Shown here: piece after piece, positions 7,614 through 9,810 of the stretch
Layout of the letters: every line of letters begins with the position of its first letter
Numbering within the stretch: the first letter of the stretch is position 1
Assembly (NCBI GenBank): GCA_963513115.1
Contig: CAUPPN010000030.1
Span: 1 to 9,810 of the forward strand
Length of the DNA stretch: 9,810 nucleotides
Direction of reading: 5' to 3'
From: JABCPO02 sp963513115
Lineage (GTDB): Bacteria > Bacillota > Clostridia > TANB77 > CAG-508
Made by a program: the position numbers and the translations under genes
The notes under the pieces: generated by a model
Databases searched by the model: none
Told to the model about the DNA's origin: nothing
What the model saw: only the letters and a program-made list of their open reading frames with translations

Positions 7614-8141
7614 CTATTCATCATAGCTTTCTTCTTCGCCAGTTGTATTTTGTTTTACTCTATCTCTTCTTTTTCTTTTAGTGATAAATCCTGAAATAAT
7701 AGATATTCCTGTAAGAATAGCTACTATAAGCTTTATCATAACTTCAAATGAATTACTAATTGATGCTACATATACTAGTGTAGGGATTAAAAAATTAGTA
7801 TAAATAATTGCGTTAGCAACTATTGTAACTACTGCAATTAATATCATTGGCACTGTACGCATCCAAAGTATTGTTTTTATACTTACAATATATAATAATG
7901 CAAATGTTAAAAATATTATTGCTATTATTATTAGAGCATTAGTATCAATATCTTCTGTCCTTACAGCAAGTTTCAATAATATAATTGATAAAAAATCAAT
8001 TATCATCATTGATGTAATAATTGAAAATTCTGCATTACTTTTAATGCCTTTTTCATGTTTGCTGAATTCCTTAAAGTTTAGTATCAAACATCCTGCCAAT
8101 GTTATAAACAATATAACAACTAAAAATTTGTGATTAATCAT
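7614..8141 (-). CDS. Small multi-pass membrane protein of unknown function
   Basis: I do not recognise the family. The ATG at 8141 has AGGAGG seven bases upstream. The 175 residues contain hydrophobic helices at about 6-22, 41-60, 68-87, 97-115 and 134-154, with a possible extra one at 113-128. That gives five or six spans. The soluble tail is strongly basic (KRKRRDRVK, 155-163) and then acidic (EEESYDE). The basic tail suggests a cytoplasmic C-terminus by the positive-inside rule. Few polar residues lie within the helices and no transport or enzyme motif is visible, so a structural, sensing or small-permease role cannot be chosen. It has its own promoter with a dyad and a structured leader, and a terminator after it, so it is probably a single-gene unit. 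Confidence 0.8.
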   Translation of the reverse strand: MINHKFLVVILFITLAGCLILNFKEFSKHEKGIKSNAEFSIITSMMIIDFLSIILLKLAVRTEDIDTNALIIIAIIFLTFALLYIVSIKTILWMRTVPMILIAVVTIVANAIIYTNFLIPTLVYVASISNSFEVMIKLIVAILTGISIISGFITKRKRRDRVKQNTTGEEESYDE

Positions 8142-8193
8142 AATAGCCTCCTAATTTGTTTTATACTCATTACCTGATTAATTCTTTTACCTT

Positions 8194-8220
8194 GAATCAT
8201 TAAAATTATTTAATAGATTC
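8194..8220 (-). other. Stem-loop in the 5' leader of the membrane protein gene
   Basis: GAATCATTAAA (8194-8204) pairs with TTTAATAGATTC (8209-8220) across a four-base loop, giving eleven pairs with one bulged base. It lies about 50 bases before the start codon, inside the predicted leader. No T-run follows, so it is not an intrinsic terminator. A role in RNA stability or translation control is inference. Confidence 0.5.
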
Positions 8221-8257
8221 TTAATACAACTGCTTCTATACTAATGTATATATAATA

Positions 8258-8288
8258 ATTATACACTACTTTACATAAAAAGTAAAGT
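8258..8288 (-). promoter_or_regulatory. Promoter of the membrane protein gene with an overlapping dyad
   Basis: On the reverse strand, TTTACT (8281-8286) and a perfect TATAAT (8258-8263) are separated by exactly 17 bases, the best promoter in the window. A 7-bp inverted repeat, ACTTTAC (8268-8274) and GTAAAGT (8282-8288), covers the -35 and the spacer, as a repressor site would. No regulator gene is visible nearby. The predicted leader is about 110 bases long. Confidence 0.6.
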
Positions 8289-8300
8289 TTGGTAGATATA

Positions 8301-9810
8301 TTAGTTCATAACATACTCATATATATCAACATTTAACACTAAAAATTCACCGTCTATTTTTCTAACTATTCTAACCTTTTCTTTTTTTGCAGGTATCATA
8401 TCTAGCCTTTTCATATCTAGAAGTAATTGTGATGATATATCCATTCCAAGTGGTAATGTATTATTTGTATTATTATAGAAAAATATATTTGTATAAAATA
8501 ATGCATTTGTTTTTTCATTTAAATTAAGTACAAATAGTTTATAATTTTTATCTTCACCTTTTAAGTTAAACACTTCATTTTCAAGGTCTAAATTATATAT
8601 ATCATATTGCTTTTGTTTTAAATCTCCACTCCATGGTGAAATCTTATATACTTTCATACATGTATCTGTTGTTATTTTTCCTATTGCATTTGAAATATTT
8701 TTTTCTGCTTCTTTTAATTTTAATATATAGTCATCATATGATAATTCTTTAATATACTTTAATACCTTAAATTTATCTCTATCTGTTTCTCTAAACGCCC
8801 TATCTTTCATATATCTTACATTTTCAGTATTTGTTTCACCAAATATATCAAATGTTTCATTATCATCTAACTTTTTTTCAAATTCATTATCTAGATCCTT
8901 TAAACTATTTAATAATAGATCTTTTGCTAAATCTGTTTGTTCTTCTTTTTCTTTTATTATATTAATTTCTTTAAGCATTCCTTCTGTTGTTAAAAACACA
9001 CTTGCTATTTCATCTTTTGAAAGTAATTCTCTTTGTTTTTTATCAATATTCATTCCAAAACTTAAAAAGTCTATATCCAAATCAAATGTTCCGCTTAAGT
9101 GTTTTATATTTTTACCTGTTTTATTTTCTTTTTCATCTTCTTTTTTTACCTCTTCTTTTTCTCTTTCATATTCAGGAAGTCTTCTTAAATTGTCTTTATT
9201 TGTATATTTCATAAAAGTAATTATATTATGCTTATTAGATATGATATCTTTTAAATATTCTTTTGCATTTTCTATATTTTTATCAATATTTTTATTTGCA
9301 AGTTTTAATGCATTAATATCTTTTATATTATCAGAATATTTTTTAGTAACATTCTTATATTCATTATATATTGTCACATATTCTTCAATTGTACAAAATC
9401 CACCTTTTAATGTGTATTTTTCTTTTAGCTCTTTTATTTTTTCATTTTTATTTTCTTCTTCTTTATTCTCTTTTTCTTGATTTTCTTTCCTACTATTATT
9501 ATTACTTAATTCCTCTATTGGATTTTTTTTAAAAAAATATCTTATCTTACCCAAAAATGATCTTGTAGTTGTATTAAAAAGTATTACTTCATTTTGTATA
9601 TTTTCTAGATTTTCTTCCTTTTCTTCTTTTTCTTTTTTTAGTTTTTCTATTTTTTCTTCTTTTTTATAATTTTCTTTTGAATATTTTAGTAAGTCTGCAA
9701 ATATTTTTTCATACTCTACTGATAATATATTTGCTATATCTTCAAATTCTATTACTATATTATCTCTTTTAAACTTAAGACTGCCATTATTTGTTATATA
9801 TGGTTTAAAT
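8301..9810 (-). CDS. Unrecognised charged protein, C-terminal part (N-terminus beyond the right edge)
   Basis: The frame is open from the right edge to TAA at 8301, about 503 codons. A TTG at 9554 could be taken as a start, but coding-like sequence continues unbroken upstream of it (for example ITNNGSLKFKRDNIVIEFED near the edge) and no ribosome binding site marks it. The gene is therefore partial at its N-terminus. I do not recognise it. Near the edge is a folded-looking segment, then a Lys/Glu coiled-coil stretch (about 9610-9670), a basic FLGKIRYFFKKNP segment, a charged low-complexity linker (about 9420-9500), more helical charged sequence, and a C-terminal region (about 8301-8640) with mixed hydrophobic strands and Asn/Tyr residues. 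No signal peptide, membrane helix or catalytic motif is visible in the part present. It is tandem with the membrane protein gene but separated from it by a promoter. Confidence 0.75.
   Translation of the reverse strand, partial: FKPYITNNGSLKFKRDNIVIEFEDIANILSVEYEKIFADLLKYSKENYKKEEKIEKLKKEKEEKEENLENIQNEVILFNTTTRSFLGKIRYFFKKNPIEELSNNNSRKENQEKENKEEENKNEKIKELKEKYTLKGGFCTIEEYVTIYNEYKNVTKKYSDNIKDINALKLANKNIDKNIENAKEYLKDIISNKHNIITFMKYTNKDNLRRLPEYEREKEEVKKEDEKENKTGKNIKHLSGTFDLDIDFLSFGMNIDKKQRELLSKDEIASVFLTTEGMLKEINIIKEKEEQTDLAKDLLLNSLKDLDNEFEKKLDDNETFDIFGETNTENVRYMKDRAFRETDRDKFKVLKYIKELSYDDYILKLKEAEKNISNAIGKITTDTCMKVYKISPWSGDLKQKQYDIYNLDLENEVFNLKGEDKNYKLFVLNLNEKTNALFYTNIFFYNNTNNTLPLGMDISSQLLLDMKRLDMIPAKKEKVRIVRKIDGEFLVLNVDIYEYVMN

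Noticed and set aside
7614..8141. LAGC near residues 15-18 of the membrane protein as a lipoprotein signal
   Set aside because: The cysteine sits inside a hydrophobic helix that continues after it, and several more membrane spans follow. A first transmembrane helix explains it better.

Overview
The window is very AT-rich (roughly three quarters or more A+T by eye). It uses AGGAGG-type ribosome binding sites, occasional TTG starts, TGA as a real stop, and intrinsic terminators. The EF-P, RecN and Y-family polymerase sequences look Bacillota-like, so a low-GC clostridial or Tissierellia-type anaerobe is most likely. I cannot name a genus. I see no rRNA, tRNA, CRISPR array, insertion sequence or prophage module.

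Layout from left to right. (1) A reverse-strand gene, cut by the left edge, encodes a large exported protein: an N-terminal hydrophobic export segment, about 380 residues of Glu/Lys-rich coiled coil, a CAP/SCP domain, then more coiled coil. (2) A 246-base gap follows. It holds a perfect 14-bp inverted repeat with a T-run, placed like a terminator or attenuator just before the CAP gene, and a pentanucleotide tract whose every unit reads TATAAT toward that gene. (3) Next is an unrecognised charged 402-residue protein and, upstream of it on the same strand, a full-length recN. (4) Divergent from recN, on the forward strand, is a Y-family translesion polymerase. The two genes face each other across about 150 bases, and both promoters carry the same extended -10 sequence. 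(5) After a shared hairpin terminator come, on the reverse strand, efp (elongation factor P), a bidirectional terminator, and a small multi-pass membrane protein with a well-formed promoter, an overlapping dyad and a structured leader. (6) The right end is filled by the C-terminal part of an unrecognised charged protein whose start lies beyond the window.

Functionally, the clearest theme is DNA repair and damage tolerance (recN plus the divergent translesion polymerase). efp is translation housekeeping with its own promoter. The CAP/coiled-coil protein is a probable cell-surface factor. I see no convincing multi-gene novel system. The least explained material is the regulatory DNA before the CAP gene, the two large unrecognised proteins, and the promoter and leader of the membrane protein.
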